DNA of 64,000 nt from Escherichia coli. Lineage in GTDB: Bacteria; Pseudomonadota; Gammaproteobacteria; Enterobacterales; Enterobacteriaceae. The position numbers and the translations under genes are program-made. Of the stretch, positions 43,325-54,928 are shown piece by piece. The stretch's first letter is position 1, and each line of letters opens with the position of its first letter. Location: contig CP089930.1 of NCBI GenBank assembly GCA_021307345.1, positions 434,001-498,000 of the forward strand. Direction: 5' to 3'. The notes under the pieces are model-generated. The model ran no database searches and was not told the origin of the DNA. It saw only the letters and a program-made list of their open reading frames with translations.

Positions 43325-43544
43325 GAATAACGCCCACATGCTGTTCTTATTATTCCCTGGGGACTACGGGTACAGAGGATAACTTTCTGTTACCTGGAGA
43401 CGTCGGGATTTCCTTCCTCCGGTCTGCTTGCGGGTCAGACAGCGTCCTTTCTATAACTGCGCGTCATGCAAAACACTGCTTCCAGATGCGAAAACGACAC
43501 GTTACAACGCTGGGTGGCTCGGGATTGCAGGGTGTTCCGGAGAC

Positions 43545-43581
43545 CTGGCGGCAGTATAGGCTGTTCACAAAATCATTACAA
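43545..43581 (-). promoter_or_regulatory. sdhC promoter
   Basis: On the minus strand TTGTAA (-35, 43576-43581) and TATACT (-10, 43553-43558) are 17 bases apart. The start would fall near 43545, about 219 bases before sdhC, in line with the K-12 start site. Confidence 0.85.
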
Positions 43582-43618
43582 TTAACCTACATATGCTTTG
43601 TCGGGTTTTATCCAGAAC

Positions 43619-43634
43619 AGTGATCTAAGTCACG
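43619..43634. promoter_or_regulatory. CRP site of the sdh promoter
   Basis: AGTGATCTAAGTCACG is a near-symmetric CRP site. Its centre is about 83 bases upstream of the sdh start site, as in K-12. Confidence 0.82.
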
Positions 43635-44032
43635 ATAACAACATTTATTTAATTTTTAACCATCTCATTTGACAATCATTCAACAAAGTTGTTACAAACA
43701 TCATCAGGAAAAGCATATAATGCGTAAAAGTTATGGGGTCACTATTTCACCTAAGATTAACTTATGTAACAGTGTGGAAGTATTGACCAATCCATCCAGG
43801 ACAGTTATTAGTGATAGACAGGTTTAATAATTCGGATTGCTAAGTGCTTGATTCGCCGTTTATTCGTCATCAATGAATCCTTTACCTGCAAGCGCCCAGA
43901 GCTCTGTACCCAGGTCTTCCCCTCTTTCGCAGAGCGGCGAGCCAAATAACAAACGGGTAAAGCCAGGTTGATGTGCGAAGGCAAATTTAAGTTCCGGCAG
44001 TCTTACGCAATAAGGCGCTAAGGAGACCTTAA

Positions 44033-45316
44033 ATGGCTGATACAAAAGCAAAACTCACCCTCAACGGGGATACAGCTGTTGAACTGGATGTGCTGAAAGG
44101 CACGCTGGGTCAAGATGTTATTGATATCCGTACTCTCGGTTCAAAAGGTGTATTCACCTTTGATCCAGGCTTCACTTCAACCGCATCCTGCGAATCTAAA
44201 ATTACTTTTATTGATGGTGATGAAGGTATTTTGCTGCATCGAGGTTTCCCGATCGATCAGCTGGCGACCGATTCTAACTACCTGGAAGTCTGTTACATTC
44301 TGCTGAATGGTGAAAAACCGACCCAGGAACAGTATGACGAGTTTAAAACTACCGTTACTCGTCATACGATGATCCACGAACAGATTACCCGTCTGTTCCA
44401 CGCCTTCCGTCGCGACTCTCATCCGATGGCGGTCATGTGCGGTATCACCGGCGCGCTGGCAGCGTTTTATCACGATTCACTTGACGTCAATAATCCGCGT
44501 CATCGTGAAATCGCCGCGTTCCGTCTGCTGTCGAAAATGCCGACCATGGCAGCGATGTGTTACAAATACTCCATCGGTCAGCCATTTGTTTACCCGCGCA
44601 ATGACCTTTCCTACGCCGGAAACTTCCTGCACATGATGTTCTCCACCCCGTGCGAACCGTATGAAGTCAATCCAATTCTGGAACGTGCAATGGATCGTAT
44701 TCTGATCCTGCACGCTGACCACGAACAGAACGCCTCGACTTCCACCGTGCGTACCGCTGGTTCTTCGGGTGCGAACCCGTTTGCTTGTATCGCAGCAGGT
44801 ATTGCTTCGCTGTGGGGGCCGGCTCACGGTGGTGCTAACGAAGCTGCGCTAAAAATGCTGGAAGAAATCAGCTCCGTTAAACACATTCCGGAATTTGTTC
44901 GTCGTGCGAAAGATAAGAATGACTCTTTCCGCCTGATGGGCTTCGGTCACCGCGTGTACAAAAATTACGACCCGCGCGCCACCGTAATGCGTGAAACCTG
45001 CCATGAAGTCCTGAAAGAGCTGGGCACCAAAGATGACCTGCTGGAAGTGGCAATGGAGCTGGAAAACATCGCGCTGAACGACCCGTACTTTATCGAGAAA
45101 AAACTGTACCCGAACGTCGATTTCTACTCCGGTATCATCCTGAAAGCGATGGGGATTCCGTCTTCCATGTTCACCGTCATTTTCGCAATGGCACGTACCG
45201 TTGGCTGGATCGCCCACTGGAGCGAAATGCACAGTGACGGCATGAAAATTGCCCGTCCGCGTCAGCTGTATACTGGCTATGAAAAACGTGACTTTAAAAG
45301 CGATATCAAACGTTAA
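44033..45316 (+). CDS. gltA: Citrate synthase (type II)
   Basis: GltA condenses acetyl-CoA with oxaloacetate to begin the TCA cycle. The 427-residue protein is the hexameric, NADH-inhibited type with the extra N-terminal domain ([21 protein letters not shown]). The catalytic histidines are in [16 protein letters not shown] and GFGHRVYK. It follows a strong AAGGAGA ribosome site. Confidence 0.98.
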   Translation: MADTKAKLTLNGDTAVELDVLKGTLGQDVIDIRTLGSKGVFTFDPGFTSTASCESKITFIDGDEGILLHRGFPIDQLATDSNYLEVCYILLNGEKPTQEQYDEFKTTVTRHTMIHEQITRLFHAFRRDSHPMAVMCGITGALAAFYHDSLDVNNPRHREIAAFRLLSKMPTMAAMCYKYSIGQPFVYPRNDLSYAGNFLHMMFSTPCEPYEVNPILERAMDRILILHADHEQNASTSTVRTAGSSGANPFACIAAGIASLWGPAHGGANEAALKMLEEISSVKHIPEFVRRAKDKNDSFRLMGFGHRVYKNYDPRATVMRETCHEVLKELGTKDDLLEVAMELENIALNDPYFIEKKLYPNVDFYSGIILKAMGIPSSMFTVIFAMARTVGWIAHWSEMHSDGMKIARPRQLYTGYEKRDFKSDIKR

Positions 45317-45344
45317 TCGGTGATTACTGAGCAGCAAATAATTT

Positions 45345-45375
45345 AGCCCGCCGTTTATATGGCGGGTTATTTTTT
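45345..45375 (+). terminator. Terminator of gltA
   Basis: AGCCCGCC and GGCGGGTT pair (with one G-T pair) around GTTTATAT, followed by ATTTTTTG. Confidence 0.9.
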
Positions 45376-45697
45376 GTTGGTTTAAGCATAAAAAAATGTA
45401 AAAATAAAATCAAAAACCGGACGCCAAATAAAAAACAACCAGTTCAAATAGCAGTCAATGCAATATCTTCATAAAAATAATTGTTCTCTCCGTCCTGTTT
45501 ATAATCCACTGAATATTATGCATATCCATAATTCACTTCTATTTTCTACGTCTTGATTAATTCACAACACCAATCAATTGCATTTGCATTTAATAAAACT
45601 AAATATATTTTTAAGCAAAACTAAAAACAATCCTCACGCAAAATCAGATAATCTGGTAGAGCTATACTATTTTTCTATTTCCTTAAAGGATTCTGTT
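45376..45697. other. AT-rich region before the fimbrial cluster
   Basis: About 320 bases, strongly A+T rich, with no gene. It should hold the ybgD promoter. Such AT richness is usual upstream of H-NS-silenced fimbrial operons; that link is inference. Confidence 0.55.
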
Positions 45698-46264
45698 ATG
45701 TTTAAAGGACAAAAAACATTGGCCGCATTGGCCGTATCTCTGTTGTTCACTGCTCCTGTTTATGCCGCAGACGAAGGCTCTGGTGAAATTCACTTTAAAG
45801 GTGAAATTATTGAAGCACCTTGTGACATTCATCCAGATGATGTTGATAAAAATATTGACCTTGGACAAGTCACGACAACCCATATAAACCGGGATCATCA
45901 CAGCAATAAAGTGGCCGTCGACATTCGCTTAATAAACTGTGACCTGCCAGGTTCTGATAATGGTAGCGGTTCGCCAATATCCAAAGTTGCCGTAACCTTC
46001 GACGGTTCGGCTAAAACGACGGGGGCAACACCTCTGTTGAGCAATACCAGTGCTGGCGAAGCAACAGGTGTCGGCGTAAGACTGATGGACAAAAATGACA
46101 CAAACATCGTATTGGGTACAGCTGCGCCAGACCTCGACCTGGATGCAAGCTCAACAGAACAAACGCTGAACTTCTTTGCCTGGATGGAACAAATTGACAA
46201 TGCAGTCAATGTCACTGCCGGTGCCGTAACCGCTAACGCGACCTACGTTCTGGATTATAAATAA
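45698..46264 (+). CDS. ybgD: YbgD, fimbrial major subunit-like protein
   Basis: A 188-residue secreted protein of the type 1 pilin family. It has a signal peptide ending VYA near residue 23 and the pilin cysteine pair (EAPCDIHPDD and LINCDLPG) early in the mature domain, and ends ATYVLDYK, a typical donor-strand groove C terminus. The ATG at 45698 follows AAAGGA; an upstream open stretch lacks a signal peptide. First gene of ybgDQPO. Confidence 0.92.
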   Translation: MFKGQKTLAALAVSLLFTAPVYAADEGSGEIHFKGEIIEAPCDIHPDDVDKNIDLGQVTTTHINRDHHSNKVAVDIRLINCDLPGSDNGSGSPISKVAVTFDGSAKTTGATPLLSNTSAGEATGVGVRLMDKNDTNIVLGTAAPDLDLDASSTEQTLNFFAWMEQIDNAVNVTAGAVTANATYVLDYK

Positions 46265-46314
46265 GAATAATTATGGCGGCGACGTAGCCGCCTTTCTGCA
46301 GATATTTATCAGGT

Positions 46315-48774
46315 ATGGACACCGTGAATATTTATCGACTCTCTTTTGTATCCTGCCTGACGATGGTAATGCCGTCCGCGCTGGCGGTCGAATTTAACCT
46401 GAGCGTCCTCGACAAATCGATGCGTGATAGCATTGATATTTCATTATTAAAAGACAAAGGGGTGATTGCCCCCGGTGAATATTTTGTTAGCATTACCGTT
46501 AATAATAACCAAATAAGTAACGGGCAAAAAATTAGCTGGCAAAAAAGCGGTGATAAAACCATTCCGTGCATCGATGAATCACTGGTGGATAAATTTGGTT
46601 TAAAACCAGACTTCCGTCAATCATTAGTACAGATAAATCAGTGTGTTGATTTTAGTTCGCATCCAGAAATACTCTTCAATTTCGATCAAGCCAATCAGCA
46701 ACTCAATATCACCATTCCGCAAGCGTGGCTGGCATGGCACTCAGAAAACTGGATGCCGCCATCAACATGGAAAGAAGGTGTAGCCGGCGTCCTGATGGAT
46801 TACAACCTGTTTGCCAGCAACTACCGTCCACAGGGCAGTAGCAGCAACACCAACCTGAACGCTTACGGTACTGCCGGTATTAACATGGGTGCATGGCGCT
46901 TACGCAGCGATTACCAGCTGAGCAGCTCCGAAAGCGACGATGCCCATGACCAGAGCGGCGGAATATCACGTACTTATCTTTTTCGCCCACTACCGCAATT
47001 AGGTTCGAAATTAACCCTGGGCGAAACTGATTTTAGTTCCAATATTTTCGACGGTTTTTCTTATACCGGTGCGGCACTGACCAGCGATGACCGGATGTTG
47101 CCCTGGGAATTGCGTGGTTACGCCCCACAAATCAGCGGTATCGCGCAAACCAACGCCACTGTCACCGTAAGTCATTCGGGGCGAGTTATTTATCAGAAAA
47201 AAGTCCCGCCAGGCCCGTTTATTATTGATGACCTCAATCAGTCTGTTCAGGGCACGCTGGATGTCAAAGTGACGGAAGACGATGGACGTGTGAACAACTT
47301 TCAGGTTTCGGCCGCCTCGACGCCCTTCCTGACGCGCCAGGGTCAGGTTCGCTATAAACTTGCTGTTGGTCAGCCGCGAACCTCAATGTCTCATCAAACT
47401 GAAAATGAAACCTTTTTTAGTAATGAAATATCCTGGGGGATGCTCTCGAATACCTCGTTATATGGCGGTTTGCTACTCTCCGGAGATGACTACCATTCTG
47501 GCGCAATAGGCATCGGGCAAAATATGCTCTGGCTGGGGGCGTTGTCATTTGATGTCACCTGGGCCAGTAGCCAATTTGATACCCAGCAGGACGAGCGGGG
47601 CTTAAGCTACCGTTTCAATTACAGCAAACAAGTGGACGCCACAAATAGTACGATTTCACTCGCTGCTTATCGCTTCTCCGATCGTCATTTTCACAGCTAC
47701 GCCAACTATCTGGATCACAAATACAACGACAACGATGCACAAGACGAAAAACAGACGATCAGCTTATCAGTAGGCCAACCGATAACCCCTCTGAACCTCA
47801 ACCTGTACGCCAACCTGTTACATCAGACCTGGTGGAACGCAAATACCTCCACGACCGCCAACATAACGGCAGGTTTTAATATTGATATCGGTGACTGGAA
47901 AGATATATCGATCTCGACGTCATTCAACACAACCCACTACGAAGACAAAGATCGCGACAACCAGATTTACCTGTCGATTTCATTACCTGTCGGTAACGGT
48001 GGTCGAGTCGGCTATGACATGCAAAACAGTAGTAACAGCACCACGCACCGCATGTCGTGGAACGATACGCTGGATGAACGTAATAGCTGGGGCATGTCTG
48101 CCGGGCTGCAATCCGACCGTCCTGACAATGGCGCCCAGGTGAGTGGTAACTATCAACACCTGAGTTCAGCCGGCGAATGGGATTTGTCTGGCACTTATGC
48201 CGCCAATGATTACAGCTCTGTCAGCAGTAGCTGGAGCGGTTCCTTTACCGCCACTCAATATGGCGCAGCCTTCCATCGCCGCAGTTCAACCAATGAGCCT
48301 CGGCTGATGGTCAGCACCGACGGCGTGGCAAATATTCCGGTTCAGGGTAATCTCGACTACACCAACCATTTTGGTATTGCGGTAGTGCCGCTAATTTCCA
48401 GTTACCAACCTTCCACCGTGGCAGTCAACATGAATGATTTACCTGATGGCGTAACGGTTGCTGAAAATATCATCAAAGAAACGTGGATTGAAGGCGCTAT
48501 TGGTTACAAATCGCTGGCTTCCCGTTCTGGTAAAGACGTTAACATTATTATTCGCGACGCCAGCGGTCACTATCCCCCTCTCGGTGCCAATATTCAGCAG
48601 AATGGCAGTGGAATTAGTGTCGGTATGGTTAGCGAGGAAGGCCATGCCTGGCTTGGCGGAGTAGCTGAAAACCAGCAATTTACTGTGCTCTGGGGCGATA
48701 AACAAAGTTGCATTATTCATCTGCCAGAACGTCTGGAAGACACGACCAAACGCCTGATTTTACCTTGTCATTAA
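46315..48774 (+). CDS. ybgQ: YbgQ, outer-membrane fimbrial usher
   Basis: YbgQ is predicted to assemble and export YbgD fimbriae through the outer membrane. The ~815-819-residue protein has a signal peptide ending ALA, an N-terminal chaperone-binding domain, a 24-strand barrel with the usher motif FRPLPQLGSKLTLGETDF, and C-terminal domains with a cysteine pair. The start may be ATG 46315 or GTG 46324; the AGGT site is better spaced for GTG, the K-12-like start. Intact. Confidence 0.93.
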   Translation: MDTVNIYRLSFVSCLTMVMPSALAVEFNLSVLDKSMRDSIDISLLKDKGVIAPGEYFVSITVNNNQISNGQKISWQKSGDKTIPCIDESLVDKFGLKPDFRQSLVQINQCVDFSSHPEILFNFDQANQQLNITIPQAWLAWHSENWMPPSTWKEGVAGVLMDYNLFASNYRPQGSSSNTNLNAYGTAGINMGAWRLRSDYQLSSSESDDAHDQSGGISRTYLFRPLPQLGSKLTLGETDFSSNIFDGFSYTGAALTSDDRMLPWELRGYAPQISGIAQTNATVTVSHSGRVIYQKKVPPGPFIIDDLNQSVQGTLDVKVTEDDGRVNNFQVSAASTPFLTRQGQVRYKLAVGQPRTSMSHQTENETFFSNEISWGMLSNTSLYGGLLLSGDDYHSGAIGIGQNMLWLGALSFDVTWASSQFDTQQDERGLSYRFNYSKQVDATNSTISLAAYRFSDRHFHSYANYLDHKYNDNDAQDEKQTISLSVGQPITPLNLNLYANLLHQTWWNANTSTTANITAGFNIDIGDWKDISISTSFNTTHYEDKDRDNQIYLSISLPVGNGGRVGYDMQNSSNSTTHRMSWNDTLDERNSWGMSAGLQSDRPDNGAQVSGNYQHLSSAGEWDLSGTYAANDYSSVSSSWSGSFTATQYGAAFHRRSSTNEPRLMVSTDGVANIPVQGNLDYTNHFGIAVVPLISSYQPSTVAVNMNDLPDGVTVAENIIKETWIEGAIGYKSLASRSGKDVNIIIRDASGHYPPLGANIQQNGSGISVGMVSEEGHAWLGGVAENQQFTVLWGDKQSCIIHLPERLEDTTKRLILPCH

Positions 48775-48788
48775 TTAAGGAAAAGAGA

Positions 48789-49520
48789 ATGACATTTATT
48801 AAAGGATTGCCCCTGATTCTGTTAGCCGTCAGCCTGGGTAGCAACGCTGCAGTGCAACCCGATCGCACACGAGTTGTGTTTAACGCCAACGACAAAGCCA
48901 CCAGCCTGCGCATAGAAAACCAAAGTGACAAACTGCCTTACCTTGCATATTCCTGGATAGAAAATCATAAAGGGGAGAAAAGCGACGATCTTCTGGTCGC
49001 CCTGCCACCAATACAGCGCCTGGAACCAAAAGCAACATCGCAGGTGCGGATTGTAAAGCAAGCGTCAACCACACAATTGCCCAGCGATCGTGAAACGTTG
49101 TTCTACTATAACATGCGCGAAATTCCGCCAGCGCCGGATAAAAGCAGCGACCATGCGATACTTCAGGTCGCGATCCAAAGCCGTATTAAGTTGTTCTGGC
49201 GACCTGCGGCATTGCGCAAGAAAACAGGTGAACACATAGAGTTACAGTTACAGGTTAGCCAGAAGGGCAACGAACTTACCCTGAAAAACCCTACCGCCTA
49301 TTACCTGACGATTGCCTATCTTGGGCAAAATGATAAAGGTGTGCTCCCCGGTTTTAAATCGGTGATGATTGCCCCTTTTAGCACCGTCACAACGAATACA
49401 GGAAGCTATAACGGTAATCAATTTTACCTGGGTTACATGGATGATTACGGCGCATTACGGATGAATACTCTGAACTGTAACGGACAATGTCGTTTACAGG
49501 CGGTGGAGGCGAAGAAATGA
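48789..49520 (+). CDS. ybgP: YbgP, periplasmic fimbrial chaperone
   Basis: A 243-residue chaperone of the PapD type with a signal peptide ending NAA near residue 22. The Ig-like N domain includes [19 protein letters not shown] and the subunit-binding region around NMREIPP, typical of the family. The ATG at 48789 follows AAGGAAAAGAGA. It overlaps ybgO by four bases (ATGA). Confidence 0.92.
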   Translation: MTFIKGLPLILLAVSLGSNAAVQPDRTRVVFNANDKATSLRIENQSDKLPYLAYSWIENHKGEKSDDLLVALPPIQRLEPKATSQVRIVKQASTTQLPSDRETLFYYNMREIPPAPDKSSDHAILQVAIQSRIKLFWRPAALRKKTGEHIELQLQVSQKGNELTLKNPTAYYLTIAYLGQNDKGVLPGFKSVMIAPFSTVTTNTGSYNGNQFYLGYMDDYGALRMNTLNCNGQCRLQAVEAKK

Positions 49521-50578
49521 GTGCTGGCAAGGGATTGTTGTTCGTTATCTGTCTGTTATTTCTACCGTTGAAGTCTGCGCTGGCGCTGAACTGCTATTTT
49601 GGCACATCTGGCGGATCTGTAGAAAAATCAGAAGCTATTCAACCCTTTGCTGTGCCGGGCAATGCTAAACCTGGCGATAAAATCTGGGAATCTGACGATA
49701 TTAAAATTCCCGTCTATTGTGACAACAATACTAACGGCAACTTTGAAAGCGAGCATGTTTATGCCTGGGTAAACCCCTACCCCGGAATGCAGGATCGCTA
49801 TTATCAACTTGGCGTAACATATAACGGCGTTGATTACGATGCCAGTCTCGGGAAAAGTCGAATCGACACCAACCAGTGTATCGACAGCAAGAAAATTGGT
49901 ATCTACACACCAGAGCAGATCATTGCTATGGGGTGGCAAAATAAGATTTGTTCCGGCGATTCCAACAATATTCATATGTCGCGTACATTTCTCGCTCGTA
50001 TGCGGCTCTATGTTAAAGTTCGTGAAATGCCGCCGCATGATTATCAAAGTACGCTGAGCGACTATATTGTGGTGCAATTCGATGGCGCTGGCAGTGTTAA
50101 TGAAGATCCTTCTGCCCAAAACCTGAAATATCACATTACCGGTCTGGAAAACATTCGTGTACTGGATTGCAGCGTTAACTTTTCTATTTCGCCTGAAACA
50201 CAGGTGATTGATTTTGGTAAATTTAACGTCCTGGATATTCGCCGCCACACGATGTCGAAAAATTTTAGTATTAAGACGACAAAATCACAAAATGACCAGT
50301 GCACCGACGGATTTAAAGTCAGTTCCTCGTTTTATACCGAAGAAACGTTGGTTGAAGAAGATAAAGCATTGTTGATTGGTAATGGACTTAAACTACGTTT
50401 ACTGGACGAAAACGCCTCGCCCTATACCTTCAATAAATACAGCGAATATGCCGATTTCACCAGCGACATGCTGATCTACGAAAAAAACTATACGGCTGAA
50501 CTTTCGTCCATTCCAGGCACCCCCATCGAGGCTGGTCCCTTCGATACTGTGGTGCTTTTTAAGATTAACTACAACTGA
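49517..50578 (+). CDS. ybgO: YbgO, fimbrial tip or adhesin-like protein
   Basis: A 353-residue secreted protein with a signal peptide ending ALA near residue 23. It has a two-part layout: an N-terminal domain with several cysteines ([31 protein letters not shown]) and a C-terminal pilin-like domain from about residue 215 ending [11 protein letters not shown]. Position and size suggest a tip adhesin; the receptor is unknown. Last gene of the cluster. Confidence 0.88.
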   Translation: MSAGKGLLFVICLLFLPLKSALALNCYFGTSGGSVEKSEAIQPFAVPGNAKPGDKIWESDDIKIPVYCDNNTNGNFESEHVYAWVNPYPGMQDRYYQLGVTYNGVDYDASLGKSRIDTNQCIDSKKIGIYTPEQIIAMGWQNKICSGDSNNIHMSRTFLARMRLYVKVREMPPHDYQSTLSDYIVVQFDGAGSVNEDPSAQNLKYHITGLENIRVLDCSVNFSISPETQVIDFGKFNVLDIRRHTMSKNFSIKTTKSQNDQCTDGFKVSSSFYTEETLVEEDKALLIGNGLKLRLLDENASPYTFNKYSEYADFTSDMLIYEKNYTAELSSIPGTPIEAGPFDTVVLFKINYN

Positions 50579-50729
50579 ATCGAGATGATGCCCTTTTCAG
50601 TCGAGAAGGGTATCGCATTCAGATAATTACTCATTTCCTCCTTTTCCTTGATTACCGTTATTTTTTCCAGACCCGGCTTTCTTTATGCTGTATCGATACA
50701 CCAAAGAGATAATAATGAAGGAGCGAAGG

Positions 50730-51776
50730 ATGCCAGTTTTGCAGTGGGGAATGTTATGTGTACTATCACTTCTCCTTTCTATTGGCTTCCTCGCGGTACA
50801 TCTCCCGGCGGCGCTATTACTTGGGCCGATGATCGCCGGGATCATCTTCAGTATGCGCGGAATAACTCTGCAACTCCCTCGCTCCGCTTTTCTTGCTGCG
50901 CAGGCCATTCTTGGCTGCATGATTGCGCAAAACCTCACTGGTTCGATTCTCACCACCCTGGCCGTTAACTGGCCGATCGTGTTAGCTATTTTACTGGTGA
51001 CGCTGCTTTCCAGCGCCATCGTGGGCTGGCTATTGGTGCGCTATAGCTCACTGCCTGGGAATACCGGTGCCTGGGGTTCCTCCCCCGGCGGCGCAGCGGC
51101 AATGGTCGCTATGGCGCAGGATTACGGCGCAGATATCCGTCTGGTGGCGTTTATGCAATATCTGCGGGTACTGTTTGTCGCAGGTGCGGCAGTTCTGGTT
51201 ACGCGGATGATGCTGGGCGATAACGCTGAAGCGGTTAATCAACAGATTATCTGGTTCCCGCCAGTGAGCATTAATCTTATGCTTACGATTTTGCTCGCAG
51301 TGGTTGCCGGTACAGTGGGATGCCTGCTACGTCTTCCTTCCGGCACGATGCTCATCCCGATGCTGGCGGGCGCAGTGCTCCAGTCTGGTCAGCTCATCAC
51401 CATCGAACTACCAGAATGGCTGCTGGCGATGACGTATATGGCAATTGGCTGGCGGATTGGTCTTGGTTTCGATAAACAAATATTACTGCGGGCATTGCGC
51501 CCACTACCGCAAATCCTGCTGTCGATTTTTGCTCTGCTGGCTATTTGTGCGGGTATGGCGTGGGGGCTGACCCGGTTTATGCATATTGATTTTATGACCG
51601 CCTATCTCGCCACCAGCCCCGGCGGGCTTGATACGGTGGCGGTCATCGCCGCAGGGAGCAATGCCGATATGGCGTTCATCATGGCGATGCAAACCCTGCG
51701 CTTGTTCAGTATTTTGCTGACGGGGCCTGCCATTGCACGGTTTATTTCAACTTATGCGCCGAAGCGGTCGGCCTAG
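50730..51776 (+). CDS. abrB: AbrB, AbrB-duplication-type inner-membrane protein
   Basis: A 348-residue polytopic membrane protein with two related halves, each with the GxPGGAAAM / SPGGLDTVA-like signature ([14 protein letters not shown] and [14 protein letters not shown]). It is named for an effect on aidB expression; a transport role has been proposed but not shown. The start at 50730 is placed by AAGGAG six bases upstream. It overlaps the end of nei, on the other strand, by four bases. Confidence 0.88.
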   Translation: MPVLQWGMLCVLSLLLSIGFLAVHLPAALLLGPMIAGIIFSMRGITLQLPRSAFLAAQAILGCMIAQNLTGSILTTLAVNWPIVLAILLVTLLSSAIVGWLLVRYSSLPGNTGAWGSSPGGAAAMVAMAQDYGADIRLVAFMQYLRVLFVAGAAVLVTRMMLGDNAEAVNQQIIWFPPVSINLMLTILLAVVAGTVGCLLRLPSGTMLIPMLAGAVLQSGQLITIELPEWLLAMTYMAIGWRIGLGFDKQILLRALRPLPQILLSIFALLAICAGMAWGLTRFMHIDFMTAYLATSPGGLDTVAVIAAGSNADMAFIMAMQTLRLFSILLTGPAIARFISTYAPKRSA

Positions 51777-52564
51777 TGCTGGCAGCCTGGACACCAGTAA
51801 AACGGGCGCGATGACAACATGGTTTTCTCAATGATGCCGCCACAGCGTTCGCACTTCTCGCCATCACGATGAAAAACTTTAAAGCGAAACAGCGCCCCAT
51901 GATGTTTATTCTCATCCACCTGCCCCCGCGTAGCGTAAGAAAGACGCGGAATATCCAGTAGCGCGTGCGCGAGTGCATCCAGTTGCGCCACATTGAGATC
52001 TTTCGCTTTATGACTTCCGGTCAACCCGACCTGCCAGAGGATCTCCACCCGCAAATAATTGCCAAGCCCTGCCAGAAACGCCTGATCGAGCAGTAATCCA
52101 GCAAACTGCCGATTACGAAAGCGCGGCGATAATAACCGTTCTTTCACCACCTCCGGCGTCAGATTCGGATCCAGCACATCGGGGCCAACGCGTTGTAAAA
52201 ACGGATGTGTGGTCAGTTGTTCCGGGGTCAACATCTCAATATCCGAGGCGCTATAAAGCAGAATGGTTTTGTCAGCCGTTTGCAGTTTTACCCGCAGCAC
52301 CCGCGTGGTCTGCGGCTCTTCGCCGGTATCAACCACGCGCCACACGCCGTAAAGCTGATTATGGCTATAGAGCGTTAAACCATCAGAAAAATGAGTTAAC
52401 AACGCCTTACCACGAGTTTCCACATGGGTGACGTGTTGACCAATAAGTTGTGATTGATACGGTTTTAACTGCGGGAAGGCAAACCAGACATCAGTTAGTA
52501 GTTTGCCTTTGATCGCCGCCTCCAGGTTATCCGCTGCACGGCGGATCTCCGGGCCTTCAGGCAT
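51773..52564 (-). CDS. nei: Endonuclease VIII
   Basis: Nei removes oxidised pyrimidines and cuts the abasic strand. The 263-residue protein starts with the catalytic [12 protein letters not shown] (Pro at mature position 1, Glu next), has the helix-two-turn-helix region in its middle ([20 protein letters not shown]), and ends with the zinc finger [10 protein letters not shown]...CPGCQH. The frame is open well upstream, but the N-terminal proline fixes the start at 52564. Confidence 0.97.
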   Translation of the reverse strand: MPEGPEIRRAADNLEAAIKGKLLTDVWFAFPQLKPYQSQLIGQHVTHVETRGKALLTHFSDGLTLYSHNQLYGVWRVVDTGEEPQTTRVLRVKLQTADKTILLYSASDIEMLTPEQLTTHPFLQRVGPDVLDPNLTPEVVKERLLSPRFRNRQFAGLLLDQAFLAGLGNYLRVEILWQVGLTGSHKAKDLNVAQLDALAHALLDIPRLSYATRGQVDENKHHGALFRFKVFHRDGEKCERCGGIIEKTMLSSRPFYWCPGCQH

Positions 52565-52599
52565 GGTGATATCCTTTTTTCGTTCTTTGTTCAGCGGGA

Positions 52600-53334
52600 T
52601 TATGCTGCGACAACAATCCCCTTTTTGGTAAATGTAGCGCGTAGTCGGCGGGCGAACGCCAGTGCGTGCTCGCCGTCGCCATGCAGGCAGACCGTTTGCG
52701 CCGTGACCTTCGCCCATTCGCCGGTGATACTTTTGACTCTGCCGTGTTGCACCATCTCCAGCGTCTGCGCCAGCGCCTGTTCTTCGTTTTCAATCAACGC
52801 GCCTGGCTGGCTTCGCGGCACCAGCGAGCCGTCAGCCTGATAACCGCGATCGGCAAACACTTCCTCGCGCGTTGTCAGGCCATTACGCTTGCCTGCACGG
52901 ATCAGCTCGCTTCCCGCCAGCCCGACAAGAATCAATGCCGGATCGCAAGCGTATACCGCTCTGGCGATGGCATCTGCCAGTTGTGCGTCTTTCGCCGCCT
53001 GGTTATACAACATACCGTGCGGTTTGACGTGGCGCATCACACCACCTTCTGCACGGACAATCGCTGCCAGCGCGCCAATTTGATACAGCGTCTGGGCATA
53101 AACCATTTCCGGCGGCAGTTGCATGGCGCTACGACCAAAATTTTCCCTGTCGGGAAAACTCGGGTGCGCGCCAATCGCTACGCCATTTTTTATTGCTTCA
53201 CGCACGCTTGCCAGCATGGTTTGCGCGTCGCCTGCATGAAATCCACAGGCAATATTGGCTGAGGAAACCAGCGTTAACAGTTCAGCGTCACTGGCACAGC
53301 CTTCGCCCAGATCGGCGTTCAGGTCAATTTTCAT
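52600..53334 (-). CDS. pxpA: PxpA, 5-oxoprolinase subunit A
   Basis: With PxpB and PxpC it cleaves 5-oxoproline to glutamate using ATP. The 244-residue LamB/YcsF-family protein starts [20 protein letters not shown], with the metal-site pattern [10 protein letters not shown] and [10 protein letters not shown]. It overlaps pxpC by 11 bases. Confidence 0.95.
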   Translation of the reverse strand: MKIDLNADLGEGCASDAELLTLVSSANIACGFHAGDAQTMLASVREAIKNGVAIGAHPSFPDRENFGRSAMQLPPEMVYAQTLYQIGALAAIVRAEGGVMRHVKPHGMLYNQAAKDAQLADAIARAVYACDPALILVGLAGSELIRAGKRNGLTTREEVFADRGYQADGSLVPRSQPGALIENEEQALAQTLEMVQHGRVKSITGEWAKVTAQTVCLHGDGEHALAFARRLRATFTKKGIVVAA

Positions 53335-54256
53335 TGTGCAGCCGCCACGCTAATTGTTCGAAATAACGTTGCTGATCTTGCCGCGCTTTTAGTGCCTCTT
53401 CCAGTGAACACTGGACAAAATGAATGGGCTGTCCGAGTGGGATTTGCGCCAGATGATACATGTCGGCTTCAATAATGCAGGCAATGCGCGGGTAACCGCC
53501 GGTGGTTTGCGCGTCGTTCATTAGCACAATGGGCTGCCCGTTATGCGGCACCTGCACCACGCCCGGTAGCAAACCGTGAGATAACAGTTCACGATCGGTG
53601 GTGCGTTTTAAGATTTGCCCCTGTAAGCGATAGCCCATCCGGTTGCTTTGCGGGCTAAGTTGCCAGGGCGAACGCCAGAATGCATCCTGCGAGGCGCGAT
53701 CGAACTCATGATATTCCGGCCCCGGCAAGGCGCGAATGCGGTTGCCCCACAGTAGCTGTTTAACGCCCTGTGCTTCCATAAAATCCCGCTTCGCTTTGCC
53801 AATCGGGAGTCGGTCACCATCCTTTAGTAAACGCCCTTCCAGCCCGCCAATCCCCACTTTGAGATCGGTACTGCATGACCCCATCACTGGCGGGACATCA
53901 ATACCGCCCGCCACCGCCAGATAGCTACGAACACCATGTTGCGGACGTTTAAGGGTTAAACGCTGGCCTGCTTTCATCGGCAAGCGCCAGCCGGTCCAGA
54001 CGGCGTTATCATCCAGCCGCGCTTCACAACCTGCGCCGGTCAGGGCAAACCAACCATCGCGTTCAAATTCAACCGTTAACTGACCGAGCGTAATTTCCAG
54101 TGCGGGAGCGTTGGCATCATTCCCCACCAGCAGATTAGCAATGCGCAGCGCGGGTATATCCAGTGCGCCGCAATGGCTGATACCCGACTGGCGAAAACCG
54201 TGACGACCACCATCCTGCACGGTGGTATACATCCCCGCACGAATAATTTTCAACAT
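53324..54256 (-). CDS. pxpC: PxpC, 5-oxoprolinase subunit C
   Basis: A 310-residue biotin-dependent-carboxylase-like (KipA/AHS2) protein, starting [21 protein letters not shown]. It works with PxpB to phosphorylate or activate 5-oxoproline. It overlaps pxpB by seven bases and pxpA by 11, so the three are translationally coupled. Confidence 0.94.
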   Translation of the reverse strand: MLKIIRAGMYTTVQDGGRHGFRQSGISHCGALDIPALRIANLLVGNDANAPALEITLGQLTVEFERDGWFALTGAGCEARLDDNAVWTGWRLPMKAGQRLTLKRPQHGVRSYLAVAGGIDVPPVMGSCSTDLKVGIGGLEGRLLKDGDRLPIGKAKRDFMEAQGVKQLLWGNRIRALPGPEYHEFDRASQDAFWRSPWQLSPQSNRMGYRLQGQILKRTTDRELLSHGLLPGVVQVPHNGQPIVLMNDAQTTGGYPRIACIIEADMYHLAQIPLGQPIHFVQCSLEEALKARQDQQRYFEQLAWRLHNEN

Positions 54257-54906
54257 ACTCCCTCCTTCTGCGGCACAAAGCGCACGCTATCTCCAGGACG
54301 TAATAAGATGGGTTCGTCACGCGCCGGATCAAACAGGCTGAGTGAGGTATGACCAATCAACTGCCAGCCACCCGGCGTTGCCAGCGGATAAACACCGGTC
54401 TGCGGCCCGCCGATCCCGACAGAACCTGCCGGAACGAGCAAGCGCGGTTCAGCGCGCCGTGGCGTGTGTAGTTGTTCCGGCAAGCTCCCGAGATACGGGA
54501 AGCCCGGTTGAAAACCTAAAAACCAGACCACGTATTCCACGGAGGAGTGCAATTCAACAACCTGTTTCTCGCTCAACCCACAATGCGCCGCGACCACCGC
54601 CAAATCCGGCCCGCCAACGCCGCCGTAAACCACCGGGATTTCGATATGGCGTGACTCCGGTTCCAGCGCCTCACTCTCCTCCCACCAGCGTTGCAAACGC
54701 TCAATGGCATCCAGCGCCAGCGACTCAGGATTGCGCAAAATCACCGTGATATTGTTCATGCCGGGAATGGCTTCCACCACATTCGGCATATCCACCAGAC
54801 GCTGCGCCAGTCGCCAGATCCGTTTCTGGCTAGCCAGCGTCACTGGCGGTTCCAGTTCCAACACTACCGCCGTTTCACCTATCAGATAACAACGCGCTCG
54901 TTGCAC
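54250..54906 (-). CDS. pxpB: PxpB, 5-oxoprolinase subunit B
   Basis: A 218-residue KipI/AHS1-family protein with the conserved motif [15 protein letters not shown] and the end [12 protein letters not shown]. It follows ybgI by 22 bases and leads pxpBCA. Confidence 0.94.
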   Translation of the reverse strand: MQRARCYLIGETAVVLELEPPVTLASQKRIWRLAQRLVDMPNVVEAIPGMNNITVILRNPESLALDAIERLQRWWEESEALEPESRHIEIPVVYGGVGGPDLAVVAAHCGLSEKQVVELHSSVEYVVWFLGFQPGFPYLGSLPEQLHTPRRAEPRLLVPAGSVGIGGPQTGVYPLATPGGWQLIGHTSLSLFDPARDEPILLRPGDSVRFVPQKEGVC

Positions 54907-54928
54907 TTTCGATCCCTCTGATTATTCG

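Larger units (their letters stand above)
43325..44032. other. Divergent control region between sdhC and gltA
   Basis: 708 bases without a recognisable gene. It holds the sdh promoter and CRP site; a TATAAT about 310 bases before gltA (43716-43721) would suit its upstream promoter. ArcA is known to act on both sides of this region; I could not place its sites by eye. Confidence 0.75.

Noticed and set aside
45698-50578. Fimbrial cluster as a recent acquired island
   Set aside because: ybgDQPO occupies the same place in K-12, has no integrase or repeats at its borders, and all four genes are intact.
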